Shown here: in pieces, positions 38,075 through 50,720 of the stretch
Numbering within the stretch: the stretch's first letter is position 1
Layout of the letters: every line of letters begins with the position of its first letter
Assembly (NCBI GenBank): GCA_032173965.1
Contig: CM063294.1
Span: 5,130,452-5,194,451, forward strand
Reading direction: 5' to 3'
DNA length: 64,000 nt
Source of the DNA: Sitta carolinensis
Lineage: Eukaryota > Chordata > Aves > Passeriformes > Sittidae
Notes under the pieces: model-generated
Seen by the model: the letters and a program-made list of their open reading frames with translations, nothing else
Told to the model about the DNA's origin: nothing
Databases searched by the model: none
Program-made: the position numbers and the translations under genes

Positions 38075-38376
38075 TTCATTGAAATTAGTGCAGAACAGAA
38101 AATAGTTGGGATAAAAGATGAAAATGGCCATTCTATTTGCTTTGTATTGATTCTGCTCTACTCTGTGTAGAGCCTGCATTTCTGGGTGTGGGGCATGGCA
38201 AACAGGTGGAATGAATGAGACATCAGAATTACATAGCAGCACTTAAAGTCTACTGTTCCATGTACTATAGACTGCTGCCTATTTATCTGTGAGATGCTCA
38301 CCTGCTCTGCACATCTAATTCCAGGAAAAGAGCACACTGCTGCTGTTACTCATTTTTTCCCCTCCCAATTTTCATA

Positions 38377-38389
38377 TTTTTTTTTTTTT
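38377..38389 (+). repeat. Poly-T run (13)
   Basis: Uninterrupted run of 13 T. Confidence 0.85.
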
Positions 38390-38999
38390 AACGAGGCAAT
38401 TAATTTATACATTTCACAAAATCAAATTCAGATGAGTTTTCTATTCATATAAACGTCTAATAGAGAAGAACCTTGACTAACTGGAGTCTTCTCTGTCCCT
38501 GTATATAACTTGAACTGGTCTGCTGACAGCCATTGGAAACTTGAGGGTTTTTTCCTCTCTTATGAGAACAAAAGAGAAATAAATCAAAATCAGATGCTTA
38601 TCTCTCGACACCAGAATGAAGCACTGACCTCAACATCACTGCTGGGATGAATGCCTTAGGAACAGGGGGCTAACAGACTGCACAATTACTCCACTGAGAC
38701 AACATGCTATGTCCATAAATGGATTATTAAAAGCCTGGTAAAGGTTTCTAAAAGAACTGGACAAGTTACATTTAAGCAAACTGTTTCATCTTTTCCTTTT
38801 GATCTTCTTGCCTGCTCCACTCCATTTAATAATGATTTAATTCATAAAATGCTCCAGGATCAAAAAGACAACAAACATCCTACTCACCTATAACAAAAAC
38901 TATAATAAAAATGCAGGGGCACAAAATAAAAGCCAAACAGTTGTTTAAAGGCAGACAAACTGCATGGTAACAGTCACACTACAGAACACAAGAACCCAT

Positions 39000-39475
39000 C
39001 AGAGCCTGACTCAGAAGCCCCAGTGAGCCAGCACATCAAACCAGGCTCGTGGTCACCTAAGGCTGCCACTGAGAACCTGGCACCTGAGCTGCTTCTGCAG
39101 GCACTCAGGGGTGGCTCTGGGTGTCCACATCAGAGTTTTCCCAGTTTTACAATTCCCATTTCCCACTGCAGCACACAGGTGAGTCCTCAGCTTTGCTGGG
39201 GTCAGACAGGGGGATGCAGAGGGGCTGCAGTGAGACCCAGCCCAGGCACACCTGGTGCAGGCTGATGGCTGCAGGGCCCTCTGGCTCTGGGATGACCGAG
39301 AGGGGCAGTGCCATAGTCACTCTTCTGCTGCCTGAAGGATGCTTTCTGAACTTTCTCAACATAATACCCTTCAATTCCTCAACATCCAAAAGGCTGGGTT
39401 TTGTGTCACTGGGGCAGAGCACTGCACCCAGACAGCAGGGGCAAGCTGGGCTCTATGTGTATTCTTGTAATGCAT
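39000..39475. other. GC-richer patch, non-coding
   Basis: Raised G+C for about 475 bases, low CpG. It contains a strong-looking donor sequence (CAGGTGAGT at about 39176-39184), but I can find no upstream acceptor defining a recognisable conserved frame. The 118-codon plus frame and 91-codon minus frame overlap and are unrecognised. Confidence 0.4.
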
Positions 39476-40739
39476 AAAGCAGACAACCTCTCTTTAGTCA
39501 GTGTCATCATGTAGGTAGTTTAAGTCACATTAGTTCTTCAAAGATTTAAAAAGTCAAATGTATTCATTTGTATATTTAAACTTAAGTCCTCCTGATAAAT
39601 CTTATTTAGTGGGAAGAGCTGCTTCCTTTCTACTAAGCAAAATGACGGTTAGAAAGATTTAAATATCAAAATCCTTATTTGATAAAAATTCAATCTTCAA
39701 GACTTCATTTCTTCACATTTTCTTTGAAATTAATACAGACTTTTACTTGAAAAAGGACCAATACTTAGCATCCATTTCTACCTTCTTAATTGCATTCAAA
39801 GGATACCGGCAGCTTTTTCTTTGCTTTTCATGAAAACTCTCAAACACAGATTTAGGATAGTTGCTCCTAAAGCTTCATATGAAGCCTGAAAACAATCACC
39901 ATCTGCTGGATGGAGAGAAGAGTCAGTTACTCTTCTGAAGTTGCTATCACAGCACCTGACAAACAGACAGAAAAGAACAACAGTTCGTGCTAACTTTTGT
40001 TTTGCTGTAAAGCACAAGAAGTGAAAACACTGTTCAGTCTTTACTGGCTTTGTGATTCATTTTATAAAAAAGGCAAGACTGAGGCCTGCTTCAGTAGATA
40101 AAACATTAATCCTTTCCCCTCTAGGACAGATGTTTTGTCTAACACAACTCCTAAACAAACAGAATTTGGTGTTCTGCTTTGTGATAGCAGCTCATATCAG
40201 AAACGCAATCACCCCACAGAGTCGGAGCAATCAGCAGGCTCTGGAGGAGACTCAGCCCGAAGTTCTGGCAGGCTGGGAATCCTCTCAGCCCGGGAAGGGT
40301 GGGGAGAGGGAGAAGGGCACGGGTTCATCACAGTAATGACAGCCTACGGTTTTGACTGGATGCACAGGACCCGGTTATAAGAGAAAAGAGTCACAACTCT
40401 GTTCTCACCATTACTCTGACCTGCACTGTCCTGCTTACTCCAGCACTGGAAGGAGTAAACACAGAAAAAAAAAAGAAAATTAAAATGCTGAAGCAGCTAC
40501 AGTCCCATATACGGCCTTTAGAAATGCAGATTTCAACTACTGAGTGAGGCTGCATGTATTAAGGCCTGACGGTTGTAATGATCAACATTTTATATATATC
40601 AAAACTGTAATATACTCATGGAAAGCTTTCCAATGAAATCTTAACCACAAGCAGCCTCTGAATGTTCTGAACTGTCTGTCAGCAAGGGAAAATTCAGAAT
40701 TTTGATCAGTGCTTAGCTTTTTGAAGACATTCACTCTGA

Positions 40740-40920
40740 ACCATTCTCAATACCATAAGCTATATGCCTTGTTTGTCAATGAGTCAGCTCCTGTTAATAA
40801 GTCATGCAAAATGATGCAGATTGAAGTTATGCAAAGAAAATTATCTTTCTTGAAACTACTGTGTTAGCTGATTTGCCTACTTAACATGTTATGACAGCTT
40901 CAAGATCTTGAAACTGTCTA
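40740..40920. promoter_or_regulatory. Candidate enhancer-like block (AP-1/MAF, octamer-type cores)
   Basis: TGAGTCAGC at 40780-40788 fits an AP-1 core extended toward a MAF site. ATGCAAA occurs at 40804-40810 and 40829-40835, matching most of an octamer-type POU site. The block is repeat-free. Function is inferred from motif spacing only; each motif alone is common by chance. Confidence 0.2.
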
Positions 40921-41152
40921 GAGATATACACAAACCATTAAAAACTCCAAGAAAAGCTGAATTTGAAATAATAGCAAAGTGTCAAAATATCTTGGAAAAC
41001 GTAGGGCAATAAAATATTAATAACAAAACAGCTGTTTAATGGCAGCCTACCAAACACTTACAACATGTTGATGTTATTTAGAAGTGAGGATATGTTGTAT
41101 TTGGAAAATGGTGTCCTGTGGCTCTCCACGATGCTTTAAACACATATTTGGG

Positions 41153-41190
41153 AAAACAAACAAACAAACAAAAAAGAATAAAAAAAGAGG
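41153..41190 (+). repeat. (CAAA)n and A-rich tract
   Basis: Four CAAA steps followed by an A-rich purine stretch ending in GAGGGG. Confidence 0.8.
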
Positions 41191-41984
41191 GGAAAACTTC
41201 CTATTTAGCAATATTTAAATTTAGTGTAGAAGAAAAAATGACAACTTACTTAGCTATAAATCTTTCTTTGTGCACTGACTCTTGATAACCTTCAAGAAAT
41301 AAGAACAAAAAATGCCTTATTCCGATATTAACATCTTTGTTACCTGGCAGTGATTTTTGTTTATTGGTTGGTTCATTTTAAAATACCAAACATAGAACAG
41401 CAAGCAGAGGAGATACCTATTATCCACATGGGTTAAATAAGCTCAAGTAGGTATCTGTGACCTCCAGGTTAGTAACACAGAAAGAAAATATAAACTTCAG
41501 ATGATACCCTGAATATCTAGATTATTCTAAAGGATTAAGGGTCATCAGAATAAATAGATTTTTTAATGTTCTCCGAGTTTGGACATATTGTAAATATGTA
41601 CAATCTTTTTAAATAAACTACACAACAGGTTTAAGCACTTCAGACTGAGCTGTAGTTGCAAAACTTACAGGGCATGGAGTACTTCCATTTGTGAAACAGG
41701 TTACCTCATCCTGGGTTTTACAGTTTGATTTTCTGGACATTAAAAAAAAAGACAAAAAAAAAGACAAAACTATACCCCTTTTATATTTTTTTAAGTGCCA
41801 TTTTCTTAATGAGAAATTGATGAATGATGACATCTGGCAAGAGAAAAAAAGCATATGGTCTAACTAGCTGTTTCTACAGAGGTTAAAATCAGCTTTGCAA
41901 TTTTCTGTGGTTGCCAATATGATTGACAGATCATCAAATAAATCACTCTTCTCCCCCTCTGTGCTGGTCCTCTGTACCATCCAA

Positions 41985-41999
41985 GACACCAGGGGGTAA
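41985..41999 (+). promoter_or_regulatory. CTCF-like core, weak candidate
   Basis: GACACCAGGGGGTAA shares the CACCAGGGGG heart of the CTCF site but lacks the following GCGC. It is a single partial match. Confidence 0.15.
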
Positions 42000-42674
42000 A
42001 TTTGCACTGTACTATATGAGGAATTAGACATGCAAGATCCATTAACATAAATGGGATTTTTGCACCTAATTCCCCACACATCATGCTGAAAAATGTCGCC
42101 GTAGGATATAATATTCATGTTTTCTTCTTTATTCTATTTATAATTTTTAATTATTAATTTCTAGCATAATTGGGTTCTTCTAAAGAAAATTAAATGCTTA
42201 GTATGTTACCTAAAATATTGTTTAAGCCCCCTTGGGCTTGGTGTGGAAGATGACAGGAGTGTGCACACATGCGGATCTGAGCCTCAGAGAAGGGAGGGTG
42301 GAGAGGATTGTTGATCCCACAATCAAACTGGCTCCTCAATGGCCAAACCCCAAACCTTACCTGTTCCAGCCCACCCATCTTATCCCTATCTCTTTCAAAA
42401 AGTAATCAAAATGGATATAATAGCTGAAAACTGTAAGAAAGTAAAGCTAACTAGAGCATCTCTGGGTCAATGGAATGGGACAAAAGGGTGTTGAACTTGA
42501 GATTTGTTCCTTCATAATCCCTCAAACTGGTTTCTGGATGACTTAAATGTAGTCTGCTGTCATTCCTCTGCTTTCATTGAAAATTCTGAACCTGATTCAT
42601 CCCATTTCAATCTGCATAAATTCTCAATCTTTCATTTTGATAAATGTGCAAATGATCAATTTGGGTTGCTCTAC

Positions 42675-42710
42675 TTTTTTTTTTTTTTTTTTTTTTTTTC
42701 CCCCTGGGGG
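42675..42710 (+). repeat. T25-C5-T-G5 compound homopolymer
   Basis: Run of 25 T, then five C, one T and five G. The C5/G5 pair is self-complementary and can fold back. Confidence 0.9.
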
Positions 42711-43027
42711 CTTAGTGGCTATACTGAAAAAAGTTAAATTCCACTGCAGTAGCATAGAAATGAGATACGAAAAGTTGGTGCTCAGGACAGGATTTTCTGT
42801 CCCAAAACCCTTCTGTGCAGAACAGAGAACCTTTCTATAAGGAGACAATGTCCTTCTTCACATTTCTATCTTAAACTAGCAAAGGCAGCAGAGCTGCTGA
42901 GACTGGAATTGATACTCAGCTGTTTGTCTACATTAAATCTGGGTGGTAATGTCCAAAGATTCAAAAAGAGGTGGTCCTTTATACCAAGGGGCTCAAAAGA
43001 GAAGATAATGGACAAAACTTCAGTAAC

Positions 43028-43073
43028 AAAAAAAAAAACAAACAAAAAAAAAAAAACCAAAAAAAAAAAAAAA
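43028..43073 (+). repeat. A-rich tract with C interruptions
   Basis: A runs of up to 15 separated by single or double C. Confidence 0.9.
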
Positions 43074-44944
43074 CATAACTAAAAAAGTTTCAGGCAGGAA
43101 CATGGGGCAGGTTCAAGAGAAAAAAAAATTACATGACCAACATAGAATTGAGGCTGCCTTTGCTATCACACAGTTTAAGACCTGAATAACTGAGATCATA
43201 TTAACAAATTGCCTGGTCAGACAAGTAATTTGTTGCCTTTATTAGAGACTGAAGAGAAACCAAGGCAAATAATGGCATATCAGTACAGATGATGTCAGTG
43301 ATGATGAAGCAAACCAGGGAGACATTCTATTGAGGAAGACTGAGAAATTTCTGCTGAGAGATTTTAACATGATAGGCAAAAGGACAAGTCCCAAACTGGC
43401 TTGCAGATCTGAACAAGAACTGTCTTTTTGAAAAGGGTGAGGAAGAAGGGGGAGGAGTGCTGAGATACTAACTGCCTTATTTTATTTTGGCTATGATTAA
43501 TATTGAAAAAAGTCAATGAAACACACCAGAAATAGACAAACACTAGGTGAAAGAAGAAAGGTCAGAATGGGAGGGTCAGTTTTATAACCTATTCAACATA
43601 TTTCAGTGTAAAAGATACAATTCAAAACTATAAGATAATAATTGGATCTTTATTTCCAGTGTTTTTTACCACCTTTTTTCTATACTTCTGGAATTCACAT
43701 TTTTAAGAAGTGTAAATTCAAACTCTAGACAAAGCATGTTCCTATAAGAACAGTGTGAACACAGAACTTATTTGTTATCTTGGTCCATTTCTGACAAAGC
43801 CTGACAAACACTCCCTCTGTTCCTAACAAGCCTGTTTTATAACCCAAGCTTGTTTTGAACAAGTATTTTTGTAAGGAACACCTATGTTTGTAATGATTTC
43901 TATAAGCTGTTCTGCTTACTGATTAATCTAACAGCTTTGAGCATCAGCAAACAGAGAAAGGAAACCTGTACCCTATGTGACAAGTTTTTATACAAGAATA
44001 TATTTTCACATAGTATAATGGGGCTTTTCATGCTTTCTTTTTCTTATTATTTTCATTTCCTTTTACTTTTCAGGAGCATTGATTGAGAAAAAAAAAATAA
44101 TCAAAGGTAGAGTTCATGCTTACAGCCTCTCCTATATCAGTCCCCTCATATTTGACATAACCAATTATCCAACAATGCTACCACCACCTTCATTTCTGCT
44201 GAACTATACGTATGTCTTTCAATCACTCCTGAAATTACTGAGTGGGAGCTTTTCTGGATGACTTCTAAAATGGATATGCTTGTATTTGCCAGAATTTCGG
44301 TTTCATTAGTCTGCATTTTTCTGTGATGAACAGTACTTGAATTGACAGATAAATTTTTAATGTTTCCTGAACTCTGTTGTTTTCATTTACCTAACAGCTT
44401 ATGGTACGCCAGCTGAAGCTGAATTCCCTTTGAACATGCTTTCTGTTTGCTACTGCTGGATTACAATGAAAATAATTAATAAAACAGCACAAGGCAACTC
44501 AGTGTGTCAAACATAGGACATGACAAACAGTCAAACAGATTCACTTTTATATCTATTGCTTGATGAAATGCCCAACAACTTACCAGACATGGTGCCAAGA
44601 GATTAAATCTTCTTGTTAATAGCATAGAAAAATCAATGTTACCTTCAAGAGATTGCTGCTAAAAGATTATAGAAATATTTTCTTTTCTGGGTAACAACTA
44701 TGCCTGTTGTCCTTATATTTTAAATTCTTTAGTAGGAGATTCAAAATACTCTCTGTGATGTAATTACTGTAATTTTCTTTATTTTTATGAATTCAAGTTT
44801 AAGAGTTTGTTTGTGCCTGTTCCTTTGGGGGATATAGTTCTCTGGTACTTTGAAAAATTTGATTTCCAACAAGGGCATAAAATACATCTCTCATGTAGAA
44901 AGAATGATGATTAGTTTAATTTGCATGCAGGTATGTAAAGTATA

Positions 44945-44956
44945 TGTGTGTGTGTG
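44945..44956 (+). repeat. (TG)6 microsatellite
   Basis: Perfect short TG array within a TATATG context. Confidence 0.85.
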
Positions 44957-45709
44957 GTCTAAGTTGCCTTCATTGCGGTTTCCATTTACTTTCTTCTGAA
45001 TAAAACCAGGTGAGTCACCTGGATGGTCAATATTAAATGTATGCTTAGTCCCTTTCAAAACACCAAAGGAAAACTGTGAAGATACTTGTGCATGTAACCA
45101 CACTCTGAGGGGCCTGGATGAAAATGGAATGTCTCACACAGCTCATCTTGTACATCTCAGGGAAACTGCCTGCCTGTAAAGTTTAGAAAATTTTGGCCTT
45201 CAGCATCTTCGTGCTGTAATAGCAAAGCTTGTCATTTTACTGCAGGGTAGTTTAGTAGATGAACAATACATCCCCTTAAAATGTCAAATGAAGCTGATAT
45301 TTCCCAAGCATTATTGTTCTCTAAATCTGATTCTAGCTCTCTTATCTACCGGGCTTTTCTTTAAGCAGATTATAATTGATCAGACTTATCAGTAATGTGC
45401 TATCTTGAGTTTATTATTTCATGAGCTCATGCTGCAAGGGGTTTTTTCCCTGCCCCAAACTGAGAACATTTTATATGTGCTGCTCATGGTAGCACTGACC
45501 ACTTCTCAGCTACCTCAGTGCAGATTAAAATCTCATTTCTTCTCCCACTTTTACCCCAAGATCTCTCAATGCTGTTACTCCACAGTCATTTCCTCTCAGT
45601 TGTATGAGTTTCCATATTACCCTGCTGAACTTCCTTATGTCCATTATGAAATTTTACTAAGATAACCTTTTGACAAGATAAACAATAAATAAAGCAACAA
45701 ATAATCATA

Positions 45710-45742
45710 TTTTTTTATTTTTTTATTTTTTATTTTTTTATT
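45710..45742 (+). repeat. (T6-7 A)n tract
   Basis: T runs of 5 to 7 separated by single A residues, four to five units. Confidence 0.9.
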
Positions 45743-48519
45743 CCTGAACAGGGATGCTGAAAAGGAAGAACCTAAAAATCACCATGTGAACTCTGTATTT
45801 CTTTTTCTTTATCAGAGGAGGCACATTTTTGACAAGCTGCTTAAGTAGTTTTATAAATATTTTTGTCATAATTTATATTGGTAAAACACCCAAAACAATT
45901 TTCTTCAAATGAATTGCAGCCAATGCTGTAATTACAGCCAGTCAGAAGGGGCAAGTAGAATTTATTGTTGCTTTCATTATAGTGACATGAGAGATACTAT
46001 TCCTCATTGTTCAGCATAATTCTGTCTCCATATTTAGATTTACACTGTAGAATATCCCTACCTCATAAAGAAACCTAAACCAAACTAATCCATGAAAAGA
46101 TATTAAAAAAGAAATTATCAGCATGATTACTGCTGATTTTGTGAATAGCACGTCTCTGTTTCCTTATAAAACTGATGAAGAAGCTCGATATATCTGATGA
46201 AGATAGCCAAAGATTCAAAGTTAATTGCTAATGGACATTAATTCACCAATTTCCTACAAATTGTGTACTGACTAATGAATGAAGCAATCTTCCCACATCC
46301 TAAGGGCAATGACCATACTGCAAATACTCAATCCCTCATATCCTTGCTTTAATAATCCAAAACCTGAAACTGCAAGGCTTGCATAGAAAAGGACCATCTA
46401 ATGGCTCTAAGTTAGAGACTTGAACTATTAAAAATTTTGCAGGAAAACTGTAGAAGAAACCTTCCATGAAGTTAAAATAACTGGAGAAATGCAGCTTCTT
46501 TTTTGTGGTCTGCTGCTTTATTCCACAACAGAATACACAGAAAAGAGAATCACACGTAGACCTGTGCATAGAATTTAGCAGGTTAAAATGGGCAGACTTC
46601 TTTTGAAAAGTTACCAAGGATGCTGAAATCCAACCAGTCAACAAAAACGACCCCAACAGCAAACAGTAGTAATTGACTTTAAATTGATTTTTAAAGGTGA
46701 GCTATTTAAATTAAGTACCTCACTTAATTATAGATTTCTTTCTAGACCAATAAACAGAAGAAATAGGGCTAAATTATCTTAAATAATCAGTTTTTACATA
46801 AATGTGTTCCACAAACAATAAGAATGATGTGTTTAAGATATAATAGTAAAAATAATTTCTCTTAATTTCATCACCATAATATTTGCATTTCTGAGTTGAA
46901 TATAAACCCTAGAGATAATAAAAGAAGTAGATTTGTGCTTAATTTTTGAGTATAAACTACTAATAATTTTTTTAAGAACTCAAGAAACTCTCATGTGGTA
47001 CTAAAGAAGAGGTCAGTTTAGAATGAATGGACAACTTTACTCAAGACACAAATCTGCCTACGCTGTTAATTTTGTAAAACCAACAAAATCCATGGCCTAG
47101 TGCAGGACAGAACCTGCTTCCTGTTCCACATAAGGGTATTGCAAGTTCACAAAATGCATGGGTTTATTTCTTAGATTCTCCTACACAACAGCTGTGAAAA
47201 ATTAGAACTTGCACAATAGAAACAGAAATTGTTTTGTTATCGTGGTTGTGAAGAGTGAATTGGAAATGTGAACACCTATGTCTCAAACAATTAAAAGGAA
47301 ATCAATCCATAGTATTGAAATCATGATTTCATACCTCTTTATAGTTCACAGTCATTTGTTTCCTATTTGAGTACATGGGATTATCTGTGATGAGGCACTA
47401 TCTGATTTTGTCTCACTAAATCCTGTACTTAAAAAAGAGGAAAGAAGGAAAGATTCTGACCCAAAAATAAGGAGAATATTACCTTAAATGTGTTACTACT
47501 CCATGACCTTTCTGACTTGGTTAAAGAATGGACAAAATGTCAAACAACATTCAAAGGAAGCTGAGAACTCCAGACAGGGCAGCTGGCAAGGATAAATCCA
47601 ACATCAGTGATAAAGACAAAGGTCAGGGGGCAAATATATGAAAATTACTTTGTACATGTGAGGACAACAATACTGTCACATCTGTCAGGTCTTTAGAGCA
47701 TCTGAATAATAATTTCCCTTGGCTCAGGACCCAAATGAGCCTTATAATATGAGACTCTAATTCCCCTTTGGGTAAAAACCTCTTTACACACAGTGATGGC
47801 CTAAAGATTACTGGAACAGGAATAAATGACATCACCTGGTCACAGAGAGGAGCCACACTGCAGACACTCATGGCAATGACACATTCCTTGGTACCAGAAC
47901 ACCCTCAAAATGAAACAGGCAATGCAGGACAGACAGACACAAAGAGCTCAGCAAATAAATGATTCAAAGTCATCAGAGCTGGAAGACTGAAGTATTTCCT
48001 CTCTGAATTTGGGTGTATACAGACAGGAGAAAAAGTTCTTTGCTGTGACAGAACCTTTCAGCTCGTGACTAGTTGAAGTGTGCATGCCCCTTCTCTGCAG
48101 CAGACTGTAAGCACAAGAGAAGGGAGAGATGTGTAATCTGCATCTGTACTCCAAAGATAAAAACCCCAGGAGCCCAGAAAGCTGCAGGAATTGCTGTCGT
48201 GCAGCTAATGTGAAATGGATGGCAGCAAACCCTGGCAGAGCTGGCAGTGGTGCAGGAGCCTGGCTGAGTGGGAGCCCCAGGAGCTGGGAAAGGGAGCAGC
48301 TTTGAGGTGAGACTGCTCCCTGTGAGAACAGTCCAGAACCTGCTCTTCCTTCATAACATTGTGGGGTCTTCACAAAAGGAGAGATGAGCATCAAGCTGAA
48401 GCTTGATACATGTCATTTAGAAAACTATGCACACGTTCAGTGCTTGGATCATAAAACTGACCACTGACCAAAATGGAAATACATTAAAATAAGCACATAA
48501 ATTGCAATAATAAATTTTT

Positions 48520-48760
48520 TTTCTGAACTCTTTAGCAAGATAAAAGTGCTATGTCTGATACAATTTGCCTTCTGCATTTCCCTTATCTGATGGCAAAGCA
48601 AACACGCAGTTTGCAGCAAAACAATCCATATTCATATCTGAGAGTGCATTATGTAATTCTGTCTTCAGATAATAAAACTGTAATGTGAAGTGAAAAGCGC
48701 TGAATAAATTACTTATCCTGATAAGTGTTTCTCTGTAAATGAAAGTCTAAAGGCACCACA
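48520..48760. promoter_or_regulatory. Candidate GATA-site cluster
   Basis: Five GATA cores in about 190 bases: AGATAA at 48538, TTATCT at 48583, AGATAA at 48667, and a head-to-head pair ACTTATC-CT-GATAAGT at 48711-48726. The last is a perfect inverted repeat with 7-base arms and a 2-base spacer. The block has no simple repeat and no reading frame. Clustered GATA sites are a known enhancer design in haematopoietic, endodermal and neural genes, but tissue and target gene cannot be read here. Confidence 0.3.
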
Positions 48761-49539
48761 ACAGTAGGGGTAACATGCAGACTGAAACAGTAATTGGAAT
48801 TGTACATAGTGCTTTCACTGTGTTGGTGGCATGAAATGGGATTGGTCAATATACCCCACATCCTTTGTTTTGTTTCCAAAACAAAAAATCCTGATAACCT
48901 AATATTCCTGTGTGAGTTCGTAATATTGAGCCAGGATTTATCACGCCCATAATGGATGGTAACGTCCTGACAATGATTCTGTTATGAAACTCTGACTTCA
49001 GAGTCATAACGCTTCCTGGGCAGTAGCAGTGCAATTCACGAATTAGGAGAAAGCATTTGACATTCATTTGTTAAATAACCTGTTCCTGAAATGGAACAAT
49101 GGGTCAATTACTATTTACACATTTGCCCAGCTGTGTGACAGCTGTAGCCACAGGTAGAGCACACGCTTGTGTGGGGACAAGGCTGCTGAGAGTGGAAATA
49201 CAACCTGAGAATTGCCACAGGCACCTCCTTTGCCACCTTTGCTCTGCGCCATCCCCCATCCTGCTCCCCCAGCCTTCCTCCCAGTGCCAAGGAGCTTGAG
49301 CACTGGGGCAAAGTGTTATTATTTCACTGAGTAAAGCAGGGTATTGCTGAAATTGCCCTCCCCAGAGTGAGAGCCAGAGGCTGAAGGAGGTTTGAATTTA
49401 CTCTGACTGCTACATGCTGCTCCTGGCTCAGGCTGTAATGAGCACTCCCTCTGGAGAGGGGCAAATCCCCAGGGCTTGGGGCAGAAAATGAATAGAGAAG
49501 GAGGTTGTTTCATGCTCATATTAGTACAGGGATGTGTTT

Positions 49540-49640
49540 TGAGGAAAGGGCTGTAAAATTAAAGAGAAATTGAGAAGTAAAAGGGGGAAATTAAAAGAAG
49601 AGGGAAAAGAGAAGACAAACTGTAGATCCGTGAGAAATAA
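49540..49640 (+). other. Purine-rich stretch
   Basis: A and G dominate the plus strand (AAAGAGAAATTGAGAAG, GGGGGAAATTAAAAG words). It is not a regular repeat. Confidence 0.6.
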
Positions 49641-50706
49641 TAGGGGAAAAAAAAACCACCAGGGAATGAAATACTTGCAGTAGCAAGGAAGCAACAGGAT
49701 AAGAAAGTTACTCTTCAGTTACTGTTTTATGTGGTTCTGCTTACCCAAAGCACAGAGAGGAAACATAAAATGATTAACAGCCAGCAGAGTAAAGAATATT
49801 TACAGCCATCTATCAATGCGGAAAGTAAATTCAAGTTCATGTAGAAAGAAACATCAAACTTTCTAGCTTTTAAAAAGTCAAGGTTAGAATATTTTAAATT
49901 AAATTTTAAATTCAGGTGAAATTTATAATTTGTTGAACATCTGCTGACATTTTTGTTCTTCCCCAGACTCCCAGAGAGGCTAGAAGGCTTTATCTCAAAG
50001 AAGAGAGGGAGGACAGGAATCAAATTCTTCCTGAAAAGATGAGAACATAAAACCATTCAACTTGTGATGCCTCTTGGTTCTGATCTCAATCTCAGCCTTT
50101 AAATCAGCACAACCCATTGTCACTGAGAAGATATGGAATAGGAAGACAAATCATACAGGTATGTGTGGGGAAGCAGCAAACCTAGCAAAGAATATTTCTA
50201 GATGAACTAACAACACTTCATGAATAATAAACACCAAGATGCATCCATACAGGTTATTTCTGTTACCAGTTCCTCTGTGGAGTGCTTTATATCAACAGAA
50301 AGTTATTTTTAAATACTTGCACAGTGTTTCTTTGGTGGAGTTTTACACACAGTTTGCATTGATGCAAGATTAAACAAACCAGCTATGGAAAAGGACAGGA
50401 AACTCACCGGTCTCTGGCCACAAAGATGTCTGGTGTTTTAAATAGCATTGTAATTTGAATTATAGTAAGGTTAAGAGTGAGATTCTGAACAGTTCATGAC
50501 CAACAACAACAGTGATCATTTCATCTTAATGTCAGGGAGATTTTAATGATTCAAATTTCTTTTTGCTTTAGCACCTGTATGTTTAAGTCAAAGCACTGCT
50601 CTTTAAACAGGCCTCTGACACCAGGGGTGAAGCTCTGAAAAAAGTTACCTCAAGATCAGAGCAGAAAGGAGCAGAAAGACTTATGTATTAGGTATTGGAA
50701 TGCCTG

Positions 50707-50720
50707 AAAAAAAAAAAAAA
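50707..50720 (+). repeat. Poly-A run (14)
   Basis: Uninterrupted run of 14 A. Confidence 0.85.

Larger units (their letters stand above)
33019..38999. other. Non-coding stretch, no gene
   Basis: AT-rich unique DNA with one G+C-richer patch at 34.0 kb and a smaller one at 37.08-37.25 kb. The 121-codon frame at 35989-36354 (plus) is Lys/Leu/Ile-rich, spans a poly-A stretch and is unrecognised. Confidence 0.6.
39476..45709. other. Non-coding stretch, no gene
   Basis: AT-rich unique DNA. Holds the motif block at 40.75 kb and A- or T-rich tracts. Nothing resembling an exon series or RNA gene is seen. Confidence 0.6.

Noticed and set aside
39176..39184. CAGGTGAGT donor-like sequence in a GC-richer patch
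   Set aside because: No partner acceptor or conserved frame could be defined.
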